Assembly (NCBI GenBank): GCA_903885565.1
Contig: CAISJI010000125.1
Span: 1 to 32,799 of the forward strand
Length of the DNA stretch: 32,799 nucleotides
Direction of reading: 5' to 3'
From: an uncultured Planctomycetaceae bacterium
GTDB taxonomy: Bacteria > Planctomycetota > Planctomycetia > Pirellulales > UBA1268
The notes beneath the pieces are model-generated. The model was not told the origin of the DNA. It worked only from the letters and a program-made list of their open reading frames with translations, and searched no databases. Each line of letters begins with the position of its first letter. The first letter of the stretch is position 1. Position numbers and translations under genes: made by a program. Below, piece by piece: positions 7,577 through 14,679 of the stretch.

Positions 7577-8512
7577 TCACCGCTCTCTGGACCCCAGCCG
7601 TTCCTTGAGCCGGCGGCTGGCCGCGGTGAGGGTGTCGCGTTCTGATTGGGTGAGGCTTGCTTCGCCGGAGCGGCTGATCTTCTCCAGGATCTGATCGACC
7701 GCCTCCTGCAGGGCCACGTCGTCAGCCGTCTGGCGGCGCGGCGCAGCGGGTGCATCCTGAGGGGGGCGGCGGTTGCTTACGGGAGTGTCATCCGGGCGGA
7801 ACACGCGCACCGCCGGGGCTCCACCCCAGTTCTTGCGCAGAGCATTCAACCGGGCTCCCAGATCGGAGAACCAGCCGAGATCCCAACCCCGCCAGGCATA
7901 GCAGAAGCCGAAGGCTGCCCCGCCGAGATGGGCCACGTTGGCCACATTCCCACCCCCGTTGGTGGCGCCGTTAACGTCGATCAGCAAGTAGATCAGGCCC
8001 AGCCCCCAGGCCGGCACCGGCAGCACGCCCCAGATATAGATTTCCCGCCGGGGATTGTGCCAGATAAACACCGCGATGACCGCCATCACTGCGCCGCTGG
8101 CTCCCATCAGAGCGTAACGCGAGGCCTGCAGCGGATGCCCCACCTGCACGCTCACCAGCCAGGCGATACCGGCCACCACGATAGCCGTGAGATAGAAGCG
8201 GAAGAATTCGGCACGCCCCAGCCGGCCCTCAACCTCCTGCCCAAAGAACCAGAGCGTCAGCATGTTGAACAGCAGATGCGAGGGGCTTGAGGGATTGTGG
8301 ACAAAGCCATAGGTGATCAGTTCCCAAGCGTTGAGAGGATGACTGCCGAGATCTCCCTGCAAGTCCAGAAACTGGCTCACTGGAAAGTCATTGGCAGCGA
8401 CCAGATTGGCCACCCAGAGTGCGATGTTGGCCACCAGGATCGTGAGCACCGCGGTCCAATCGTCCAAAAATGAGGGACTGGAGCGGGTGTAGCGGCGGTC
8501 GGCGAATCCCAT
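7577..8512 (-). CDS. Rhomboid-family intramembrane serine protease
   Basis: This encodes 311 residues from ATG 8512, with GGAAG upstream; frames extending to 8611 have no supporting features. The catalytic dyad is present: Ser139 in the GASG motif (137-140) and His195 in the AHLGG motif. The HxxxN motif of the second helix is also there (His79, Asn83), as is GFVH before it. About six membrane helices span residues 22-210. After a Pro/Arg-rich linker, the C-terminal 50 residues form a soluble helical tail (VDQILEKISRSG, then SLTQSERDTL) of the kind appended to many planctomycete and Bacteroidetes-type rhomboids (DUF6576-like). It cleaves membrane-protein substrates in the inner membrane; the substrate is unknown. 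Confidence 0.93.
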   Translation of the reverse strand: MGFADRRYTRSSPSFLDDWTAVLTILVANIALWVANLVAANDFPVSQFLDLQGDLGSHPLNAWELITYGFVHNPSSPSHLLFNMLTLWFFGQEVEGRLGRAEFFRFYLTAIVVAGIAWLVSVQVGHPLQASRYALMGASGAVMAVIAVFIWHNPRREIYIWGVLPVPAWGLGLIYLLIDVNGATNGGGNVANVAHLGGAAFGFCYAWRGWDLGWFSDLGARLNALRKNWGGAPAVRVFRPDDTPVSNRRPPQDAPAAPRRQTADDVALQEAVDQILEKISRSGEASLTQSERDTLTAASRRLKERLGSRER

Positions 8513-8820
8513 GGGGCACGCACTTCCAGTGACAAAAGGAAACGGATGGCGCCGGCCAGCAACACCGCGGGCCCGAACTCGATTGTAGTGGCAAATCGGG
8601 CCCCTCCACATCAGGAGGGGCTGGAAGTGGATGCCGGCTCATTTCTCCCGGTGGAACAGGGGGCTGTCGGCCGCGGCTGGGCGGGGTTTTGGCCGGGAGT
8701 CTGCCAGACCGGCGGGGCAGTGTGCTACAGTCTGCCCCGGGGAGAGGGTTCCCCGGCCGGTGAACAGGCTTCAACCGGCCCGCACACCAGAACAGCACAC
8801 GGGCAAGGGAGAGAATCGGC
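8513..8820. other. Divergent intergenic region with three perfect hairpins
   Basis: These 308 bp separate the leftward rhomboid gene from the rightward oxidoreductase. Three perfect inverted repeats are present: GCCCCTCC 8600-8607 with GGAGGGGC 8614-8621; GGGGCAG 8714-8720 with CTGCCCC 8732-8738; and GGCCGGT 8755-8761 with ACCGGCC 8774-8780. The middle hairpin has TGTGCTACAGT as its loop, which is -10-like. Together they may be leader hairpins or operator sites for the two divergent genes. No coding sequence is seen. Confidence 0.4.
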
Positions 8821-10017
8821 ATGGCCACCAACGGAGCGCTCGGCAGGAAGTTGCGGATGGGGATCGTGGGAGGCGGGCAGGGCTCGTTCATCGGTCGGGT
8901 GCATGTCACGGCCGCCGTCCTCGACAACCGGGCGGCCCTTGTGGCAGGCGCGCTCTCCAGCGATCCGGCGCGGGCCAAGGCGAGCGCCGCCGACTACGAT
9001 ATCGCCCCCGAGCGGGCCTACGGCTCGTATCAGGATCTGTTCCAGCGGGAGCGGGCGCTTCCCTCTGAAGAGCGCATCGACTTTGTCTCGATCACCACCC
9101 CCAATCACATGCACTTTCCGGTGGCCAAGGCTGCCGTGGAAGCGGGCTTTCACGTGGTCTGCGACAAGCCGCTGACGCTTACCCTTTCCGAGGCCGAGGA
9201 GCTGGCCAGGATTGTGCAGGCGTCCAACGTCGTGTTTGCCGTCTCGCACAACTACACCGGCTACCCGCTGGTGCGGCAGGCGCGGGAGATGATTCTCTCG
9301 GGCGAACTCGGCGAGATTCAGGCGATCCGCTCTAACTACATCCAGGGCTGGCTGCGCACCAGGCTCGAGAGCGAGGGGCAGAAGCAGGCGGCTTGGCGCA
9401 CCGATCCCAAGAAGAGCGGGGCCGCCGGAGCCTTCGGCGACATCGGCACCCACGCCTACAACCTCGGCCGGTCGATGACCGGCCTGCTGCCGGAGAAGAT
9501 CAGCGCCAATCTCAAGATTTTTGAGCCGCAGCGCTCGCTCGACGACTACGGTCATGCGGTGATCCGCTATGAGAATGGCGCCCTCGGCACGGTGACGGCT
9601 TCGCAGATCAGCCATGGCCGGGAGAACGACCTCCGCATCGAGATCGACGGCACGCTCGCCAGTCTCGAATGGCATCAGGAAAACCCCAATCAGCTCTTCG
9701 TGCGCCGCAACGGCCATGCCCATCAGATCTACACCCGTGATCCCAACGCCCCCTTCATGAATGCCTCCGGCAAGGCCGCCTGCCGACTCCCCTCGGGGCA
9801 TCCGGAGGCCTTCTTCGAGGCCTTCGCCAACGTCTATCGCAGCGCCTACGATGCGATGGAACTGGCGATCACAGGCCTGCCCTTTGAACGCACCAACACG
9901 ATCTATCCGAACATCTGCGACGGCGTGGAGGGGATGTATTTCATCGAGCAGTCGGTGGCTTCGAGCCGGGCGGACGGCGCCTGGCTGCCGCTGCGGCATC
10001 CGCTGGCCCGCAGGTAG
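8821..10017 (+). CDS. Gfo/Idh/MocA-family oxidoreductase (cytoplasmic)
   Basis: This encodes 398 residues and has a good ribosome binding site (GGGAGAG) upstream of ATG 8821. The N-terminal Rossmann fold carries GGGQGS at 17-22. The family lysine is in a DKP variant (115-117) of the usual EKP motif, and TTPNHMH lies at 92-98. The C-terminal α/β domain has [11 protein letters not shown] at about 206-216, with the His that normally contributes to catalysis. There is no signal peptide, so unlike the second family member in this window it acts in the cytoplasm. The family oxidises or reduces sugars, inositols and sugar derivatives with NAD(P). The substrate here is unknown. The next gene starts 6 bp after its stop codon, so the two are probably cotranscribed. 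Confidence 0.93.
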   Translation: MATNGALGRKLRMGIVGGGQGSFIGRVHVTAAVLDNRAALVAGALSSDPARAKASAADYDIAPERAYGSYQDLFQRERALPSEERIDFVSITTPNHMHFPVAKAAVEAGFHVVCDKPLTLTLSEAEELARIVQASNVVFAVSHNYTGYPLVRQAREMILSGELGEIQAIRSNYIQGWLRTRLESEGQKQAAWRTDPKKSGAAGAFGDIGTHAYNLGRSMTGLLPEKISANLKIFEPQRSLDDYGHAVIRYENGALGTVTASQISHGRENDLRIEIDGTLASLEWHQENPNQLFVRRNGHAHQIYTRDPNAPFMNASGKAACRLPSGHPEAFFEAFANVYRSAYDAMELAITGLPFERTNTIYPNICDGVEGMYFIEQSVASSRADGAWLPLRHPLARR

Positions 10018-10023
10018 TTTTTT

Positions 10024-10851
10024 ATGGCCACCACCTACGCCAAACGCGACACCGCCTATTTCGTGTTCGATATCGAAAGCGTGGCCGACGGCGATCTCGT
10101 GTCGCGGCTGCGCTATCCGGGGGAATCGCTTGCGCCGCAGGAGGCGATCGCCCGCTACCGGGCCGAACTGCTCGCCGACAGCGGCAAAGACTTCATCCCC
10201 TACACCTACCAGTTGCCGGTGTCGCTGGTGATTGCCAAGGTGGGGATCGACTACCGGCTGACCGATCTGGTGGCCCTCGACGAGGCGCAGTCGCGGCCGG
10301 CTGAGATCGTGCGGCTGTTCTGGGAGGGCTGGCACAAATATGGCCGTCCGAGGCTCGTGTCGTTCAACGGCCGGGGCTTCGATATGCCGCTCTTGGAACT
10401 CTGTGCCTTTCGCTACGGGCTGGCGATTCCCGACTGGTTTGCCGAGGAGAAGCGCAGCTTCGATCAGCCCCGCAACCGCTACAACATCCAGGCCCACTTC
10501 GATCTCCACGAATGGTTCACCAACAGCGGTGCTTCGCGGTTTGCCGGTGGGCTGTCGCTGGCGGCCAATCTGATCGGCAAGCCGGGCAAGCTCGATGTGG
10601 CCGGCCACATGGTGCAGGATCTGTGGGATGCCGGCCGTGCCCCTGAGATCCACAGCTATTGCCGCGGTGACGTGCTCGACACTTATTTCATCTTTCTGCG
10701 TTCGCGCGTCGTCGCCGGCGAACTGGAACTCGCCGAGGAGCACAAGCTCATCGAGGGGGCCCGGGAGTGGATCGCCACCCGGGCCCCGGAATCGCCCGGG
10801 CTGGCCAGATATCTGGCCGCCTGGGGCGAGTGGAAAAATCCCTGGGGCTAG
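10024..10851 (+). CDS. Predicted 3'-5' exonuclease of the PolB exonuclease family (DEDDy)
   Basis: This encodes 275 residues. The three exonuclease motifs of the DEDD superfamily are visible: Exo I FDIES with Asp16 and Glu18, Exo II FNGRGFD (114-120) with Asp120, and Exo III YCRGD (Tyr212, Asp216), the YxxxD form. This fits the small stand-alone family related to the proofreading domain of family B DNA polymerases (DNA_pol_B_exo2). No polymerase domain is present. It probably trims DNA or RNA 3' ends in the cytoplasm in a repair role, which is inference. It lies 6 bp behind the oxidoreductase; its TAG stop codon is the TAG of the CTAG that opens repeat copy B. Confidence 0.9.
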   Translation: MATTYAKRDTAYFVFDIESVADGDLVSRLRYPGESLAPQEAIARYRAELLADSGKDFIPYTYQLPVSLVIAKVGIDYRLTDLVALDEAQSRPAEIVRLFWEGWHKYGRPRLVSFNGRGFDMPLLELCAFRYGLAIPDWFAEEKRSFDQPRNRYNIQAHFDLHEWFTNSGASRFAGGLSLAANLIGKPGKLDVAGHMVQDLWDAGRAPEIHSYCRGDVLDTYFIFLRSRVVAGELELAEEHKLIEGAREWIATRAPESPGLARYLAAWGEWKNPWG

Positions 10852-10965
10852 AGTGGGTACGACTACCGTTATGCCTCGGCTGCGGGACGGCAAAAGTTTC
10901 GTCGCTTGGGCCGCAGCGGCCCTGCGTTCCTCAAGCGTTCGCCGATCCCTCCGCCTCCATCACCC
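10848..10965 (+). repeat. Dispersed intergenic repeat, copy B
   Basis: This starts CTAGAGTGGGTACGAC and ends CTCCGCCTCCATCACCC. Over the first ~50 bp it is nearly identical to copy C at 11136. An internal stem pairs GCTGCGG with CCGCAGC. The first four bases contain the stop codon of the exonuclease gene, so the repeat abuts the coding sequence exactly. Confidence 0.8.
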
Positions 10966-10998
10966 TTCCTCCATCACTTCCTGATCGATGTTCGGGGA

Positions 10999-11131
10999 GG
11001 GGCTGCCCGTGCCCCAGGAGCCGGCGTAGGCGGCCAGCGGAGCCATGGAAGGCGAAGCGCAGCCGACTTTCGAGTGAGCGAAAGGCCGGGAGGGCCGCAG
11101 CGAACGGCAGGCGTCGGGCATGGGCAGTCCC
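10999..11131. ncRNA. Candidate structured RNA or compact palindromic element between two repeat copies
   Basis: Nested complementary segments suggest a fold. P1 pairs 11000-11011 with 11119-11131 (mismatches only of G·U type when read on one strand). P2 pairs CCGGCG 11021-11026 with CGTCGG 11112-11117. P3 pairs GCGGCC 11030-11035 with GGCCGC 11093-11098. P4 pairs CTTTCG 11067-11072 with CGAAAG 11079-11084. The four stems are strictly nested. No convincing protein is encoded. Strand and expression cannot be told from the sequence, and a genome-wide repeat is the main alternative. Confidence 0.45.
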
Positions 11132-11135
11132 GGAC

Positions 11136-11252
11136 CTAGAGCGGGTACGACTACCGTTATGCATCGGCTGCGGGACGGCACTGGTTTCGTCACTTGGCCG
11201 CAGCCGATCGGTGCTCGTCGAGCGTTCGCCGACCCCTCCGCCTCTGTCACCC
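11136..11252 (+). repeat. Dispersed intergenic repeat, copy C
   Basis: This opens CTAGAGCGGGTACGAC, shares ACTACCGTTATGC and the GACGGCA block with copy B, and ends with GCGTTCGCCGACCCCTCCGCC and CTGTCACCC. Its central stem is the best of the three: ATCGGCTGCGG pairs perfectly over 11 bp with CCGCAGCCGAT. It has the same orientation as copy B and sits 24 bp from the stop codon of the convergent lysine-rich protein gene. Confidence 0.8.
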
Positions 11253-11276
11253 GCTGTGTTCGTTAATCAGCCCCGG

Positions 11277-11630
11277 CTATTCGCTGATCGGTTCCTTCAC
11301 CAGCTGGATGAAGTGCGTGGCCCGGGAGGAGGCTGTCAGTTCGGAGGCCTTCTTCTCGGCTGCCTTCTTGTCGGCATACTCAAACATCACCAGCCGCTTC
11401 ATCGACTGGTTGAACACGCCCCAGTAGGCCTTCATCCGCGATTCCTTGGCGACCTTCTTGCGGACGCTCTTCTTGGCGGCGACCTTCTTTTCGCCGGGCA
11501 CCTTCTCCTTGGCGACCTTGACCTTCTTTTCCTTGACCGTCTTTTCCTTCTTGCCGCTGGTCTTGTCCCGTGCCTCGGCGGCATCAGACTGGGCCCGAAG
11601 TTCCTTGCGATTCACAACTTTTCGCGCCAT
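11277..11630 (-). CDS. Small lysine-rich protein of unknown function
   Basis: This encodes 117 residues from the ATG at 11630-11628, with AGGATGGCAGG upstream as a probable ribosome binding site. Residues 1-62 are dominated by Lys, Ala, Glu and Val (KKVAAKKSVRKKVA and similar), like the basic tails of histone H1-type or nucleoid-associated proteins. Residues 65-117 look like a small folded domain (SRMKAYWGVFN, MFEYADKK, HFIQLVKE). Nucleic-acid binding is a reasonable inference from the charge, but I recognise no family. It is transcribed divergently from nadA, with 137 bp between the starts. Confidence 0.75.
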   Translation of the reverse strand: MARKVVNRKELRAQSDAAEARDKTSGKKEKTVKEKKVKVAKEKVPGEKKVAAKKSVRKKVAKESRMKAYWGVFNQSMKRLVMFEYADKKAAEKKASELTASSRATHFIQLVKEPISE

Positions 11631-11755
11631 GAGAACCTGCCATCCTTCCGGAAAATGAGTCGTCTAAGAGGCCGTCGGGCCCCTGCGGGCAGGGCCGCGG
11701 CCCTGACAGAGGTGCGGATTATAGCCGTTCGCATCGTTTTTCGCAGGGGACCCCG

Positions 11756-11761
11756 TATACT
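11756..11761 (+). promoter_or_regulatory. Putative -10 box directly upstream of nadA
   Basis: TATACT lies only 6 bp before the nadA ATG at 11768. A -35 match is weak (TCGTTT, 16 bp upstream). If this box is used, transcription would start at or next to the A of the start codon, giving a leaderless message. That would explain the lack of a Shine-Dalgarno sequence. Confidence 0.35.
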
Positions 11762-11767
11762 TCCCTC

Positions 11768-12910
11768 ATGCAAGCCACTCTGACCGACATTCCGCTGGCC
11801 GGTCCACTGGCCGCCTACCGGGGGCTGGAGGATGCCCCCCTCGCTGCCCGCATCGAGGCAGTTCGCCGGCGCATGGGCCGCCGGCTGGTGATCCTCGGCC
11901 ATCATTACCAGCAGGATGGCGTGATCGCCCATGCCGATCTGCAGGGGGATAGCTACCAGCTCTCCAAATCGGCAGCCGAACGGGAGGCCTGCGAGGCGAT
12001 CGTCTTCTGCGGCGTCCATTTCATGGCCGAGACGGCCGATATTCTCGCCAACCGGCCGGAGCAGGTGGCTGCCCGCGCGGGGCGACGGGTGACGGTTGTG
12101 CTGCCCGATTTGGCCGCCGGCTGCTCAATGGCCGACATGGCCGCCATCGAACAGGTGGAGGATGCCTGGGCCGATCTCGGCAGCGTCGTCGACACCGCCG
12201 ATATCACGCCGGTGACCTACATCAATTCTGCCGCGAGCCTGAAGGCCTTCTGCGGTCGGCATGGTGGAATCGTCTGCACCTCGAGCAATGCCGAGGCGGT
12301 GTTGAAGTGGGCCTTTGCCCGCCGCCGCCGCGTGCTCTTTTTTCCCGATCAGCATCTCGGCCGCAACACTGCCCGCCGGATGGGGATTCCGCTTGGGGAG
12401 ATGTGTGTCTGGAATCCGCACGAGCCCACGCTCGGCGGCAACTCGGCCAGCCAGGTGCAGGGCAGCCGGGTGATTCTCTGGCAGGGGCATTGCAGCGTGC
12501 ATGCGATGTTTCGTCCGGAGCATGTCGACGCCTGCCGGCAGGCCCAGCCGGGGGTGAAAATTCTGGTGCATCCCGAATGCTCCATGGAAGTTGTCGACAA
12601 GGCTGACCTCGTCGGCTCAACCAGCTTCATTTTGAAGCAGGTGGAGCAGGCCCCGGCTGGCACGCAGTGGGCGATCGGCACGGAGCTCCATCTGGTGAAG
12701 CGGCTGGAGAAGAATCACCCCGAGCAGCAGATCCGGTTTCTCTCGCCGGTGATGTGCATGTGCGCGACGATGTACCGGATCGATCTGGCCCATCTCTGCT
12801 GGAGCCTTGAGCACCTTGAGGCGGGCCAGCCGGTAAACACGATCGAGGTCGACGCCGAGACCGCCAAGTGGGCCGTGACGGCGCTTGAGCGGATGCTCGC
12901 GGTTTCGTAA
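11768..12910 (+). CDS. nadA: Quinolinate synthase NadA
   Basis: This encodes 380 residues. It condenses iminoaspartate with dihydroxyacetone phosphate to form quinolinate in de novo NAD synthesis, using a [4Fe-4S] cluster. Diagnostic segments are LGHHYQQD (43-50), DLAAGCSMAD (Cys119), WQGHCSVH (Cys242), HPECSME (Cys271) and MCMCATMYRIDL (Cys330 and Cys332). The spacing Cys119-Cys242-Cys332 resembles that of the Bacillus-type enzyme's cluster ligands, so these three are the likely ones. The length matches this longer subgroup. No nadB or nadC is in the window, so it is a detached pathway gene. No ribosome binding site is seen and a -10 box sits right at the start, suggesting leaderless expression. 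Its last codons are tandemly duplicated into the 3' flank. Confidence 0.97.
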   Translation: MQATLTDIPLAGPLAAYRGLEDAPLAARIEAVRRRMGRRLVILGHHYQQDGVIAHADLQGDSYQLSKSAAEREACEAIVFCGVHFMAETADILANRPEQVAARAGRRVTVVLPDLAAGCSMADMAAIEQVEDAWADLGSVVDTADITPVTYINSAASLKAFCGRHGGIVCTSSNAEAVLKWAFARRRRVLFFPDQHLGRNTARRMGIPLGEMCVWNPHEPTLGGNSASQVQGSRVILWQGHCSVHAMFRPEHVDACRQAQPGVKILVHPECSMEVVDKADLVGSTSFILKQVEQAPAGTQWAIGTELHLVKRLEKNHPEQQIRFLSPVMCMCATMYRIDLAHLCWSLEHLEAGQPVNTIEVDAETAKWAVTALERMLAVS

Positions 12911-12934
12911 GTGCGGATGCTCGCGGTGTCGTAA
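12889..12934 (+). repeat. 24-bp-period tandem duplication across the nadA stop codon
   Basis: GCGGATGCTCGCGGTTTCGTAA at 12889-12910 recurs at 12913-12934 with a single T-to-G change, so the last codons and the TAA stop are repeated just downstream. It looks like a recent small duplication and does not alter the protein. Confidence 0.8.
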
Positions 12935-12955
12935 CAGGCTGCTGATAAGGCGTTT

Positions 12956-12972
12956 CGCCGCCGGATGCGGCG
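12956..12972. terminator. Hairpin between the convergent nadA and oxidoreductase genes
   Basis: CGCCGC (12956-12961) pairs with GCGGCG (12967-12972) around a 5-nt loop. It lies between two convergent stop codons and could serve both directions. There is no T tract, so termination is only inferred. Confidence 0.35.
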
Positions 12973-13020
12973 CTCGTCGACACGGGCAATGCCAAGCGCG
13001 GCTCGGCCGGCCAGGCGAGC

Positions 13021-14445
13021 TCAGGCCGGCAGATATTTTTTCGTGGCCGGCTCGGGATCGATGATTGCATCGGCCGCGGGCAGCCCCACGGCCGAGCAGG
13101 TGGCGGCGTCCCACACAATTCTCTGCTGCATCCGCAGGGCGAGCACGCCGAGCATTCCCACCTCCGTGATCCGGGCCCCAATCTCAAACGGCGAATAGGT
13201 TTTGGCGTTTCCAGCACAGGCGAGCACCCATTCAAACATGTGGGAGTTGTTCACCTTGCTCCAGCGCGGCCGCTCCCCCTTGGCCACCCGGGCGGGATCC
13301 CACTTGAGCGTTTCGGTGTCGATGCGCGGCTGCGTTTTTTCGATCCGGGCCACCTCCGGCTGATCGGCCCCGCGAAACTCATCAGCCCCCTTCAGCCGCA
13401 CCTGGCAGTCGGTGTTCCAGAGGCCGGCTGAGAGCGTTCCCTCGCTCCCCACAAGCATGCAACCGGTGGACGACACTGCGCCGCGAGTCACTTCCTGCGG
13501 GGGAGGGTTGTTGTCGCCGGAGTGGAAAAAGACTTTCACCGGCGGGCGAGCCCCCTTGGCGGCGAAGTCGTAGCGGATCGTGCAGCGGGTGGGGTAGGAC
13601 TCATGCCCCAGATCGGTCCCGGTCGCTTCGATTGTTGTAGGAGCGTCGAGATCGAGCGCCCGGTAGGCAAGCTGAAACCCATGGCAGCAGAAGTCGGCGA
13701 TCGACCCGCCGCCGAAGTCATACCAGCCGCGCCAGTTTCCCGGATGGTAGATGCCAGCCTTGTAGGGGCGGGCCGGCGCCGAGCCGAGCCAGAAATCCCA
13801 GTCGAGTCCTTCCGGAATCGGATCGCTGCCAGCGGGACGATCGACGCCGTTGGGCCAGCCATGAGCCGGATGCCAGACATGCACCTCCCCGATCGGCCCG
13901 AGCAGGCCTGACCGCACCACCTCAAAGCTGCGCCGAAACCCTTCGGTGGAGCAGCCCTGATTGCCTGTCTGCGTCGCCAGATTGGGATGGGCCAGCGCCA
14001 ACTGCTCAAGCGCCCGGCACTCGGCCACCGAATGCGCCAGTGGCTTCTCGCAATAGACATGCTTGCCCGCTTGAAGCGCCGCCCGGCAGATCGGCACATG
14101 CCAGTGATCGGGCGTGCCGATGATCACGCCATCCACGCCGGTCTCTTTGGTCAGCAGATCGCGATAGTCGGCATAGACCCGCGCTTTGGACAGCGGCTCG
14201 AGTTGCCGCGCGACTTCAAGCTGCTGCCGGTCGACATCGCAGATCGCCACGATCTGCTGATCGAGCTTGGCCAGTTCCGGCACGAGATAGCCCCGCATCT
14301 GTCCCCCCATGCCGATGCAGGCGAATGTCAGCGGCTTGTCAGGCGGGGTTTGGGCCGCGGCGGCCAGCGGCAGCGCTGCAGAGGCGAGGGCAGCAGAGTG
14401 CACAAACTTTCGGCGGGAGAGCAGGTGCGACACGGGGATCTCCAT
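13021..14445 (-). CDS. Tat-exported Gfo/Idh/MocA-family oxidoreductase
   Basis: This encodes 474 residues from ATG 14445. That start gives a typical twin-arginine signal: SRRKFV at 10-15, then an Ala-rich core and a cleavage region near AAA/Q at 31. The mature part has a Rossmann start (CIGMGGQMRG, 43-52), TPDHWH at 111-116 and the family EKP motif at 133-135. The family uses NAD(P) on sugars and related compounds. Export by Tat in folded form, with bound cofactor, is typical of planctomycete members. A long C-terminal domain with many Trp and Gly residues follows. The substrate is unknown. It is divergent from the cytochrome-like gene at 14680, with a nested inverted repeat in between. Confidence 0.92.
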   Translation of the reverse strand: MEIPVSHLLSRRKFVHSAALASAALPLAAAAQTPPDKPLTFACIGMGGQMRGYLVPELAKLDQQIVAICDVDRQQLEVARQLEPLSKARVYADYRDLLTKETGVDGVIIGTPDHWHVPICRAALQAGKHVYCEKPLAHSVAECRALEQLALAHPNLATQTGNQGCSTEGFRRSFEVVRSGLLGPIGEVHVWHPAHGWPNGVDRPAGSDPIPEGLDWDFWLGSAPARPYKAGIYHPGNWRGWYDFGGGSIADFCCHGFQLAYRALDLDAPTTIEATGTDLGHESYPTRCTIRYDFAAKGARPPVKVFFHSGDNNPPPQEVTRGAVSSTGCMLVGSEGTLSAGLWNTDCQVRLKGADEFRGADQPEVARIEKTQPRIDTETLKWDPARVAKGERPRWSKVNNSHMFEWVLACAGNAKTYSPFEIGARITEVGMLGVLALRMQQRIVWDAATCSAVGLPAADAIIDPEPATKKYLPA

Positions 14446-14507
14446 GGTGGGGGCGTTGCCGAGGTCAACCGGCCAATATCCGTAGACTATCCGCTCTCCC
14501 TGAGGTA

Positions 14508-14631
14508 AGATTGGACACAATTGGTGGTCTCCGCCTGCCGAATCGGCGGTCTCGGGCACCAATACAGCCAACTTGGGCGGGATTGCGGCCTCTCCTGCAA
14601 GGGCAAGCTATGATTGCCTGGTGTCCAATCT
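14508..14631. promoter_or_regulatory. Nested inverted repeats in a divergent promoter region
   Basis: AGATTGGACAC (14508-14518) is matched exactly by GTGTCCAATCT (14621-14631). Inside lie ATTGGTG (14520-14526) with CACCAAT (14557-14563), and CCGCC (14531-14535) with GGCGG (14545-14549). The region separates the leftward oxidoreductase from the rightward cytochrome-like gene, so paired operator half-sites or a long leader hairpin are possible. Confidence 0.45.
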
Positions 14632-14679
14632 GGCCTTGGGCCAGCGGATTGTCTGGTGGATTCTCTCCTCCCCAAGGGC

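Noticed and set aside
8725-10893. A 722-codon open frame on the minus strand
   Set aside because: It is antisense to a clear oxidoreductase and exonuclease with intact motifs; long antisense frames are expected at this GC content.
11000-11200. Small protein genes in the repeat region (short frames on both strands)
   Set aside because: They run through the hairpin repeats, have no ribosome binding sites and no recognisable domains.
10852-11276. CRISPR array
   Set aside because: The repeats are about 118 bp long, only two copies, without regular spacers.
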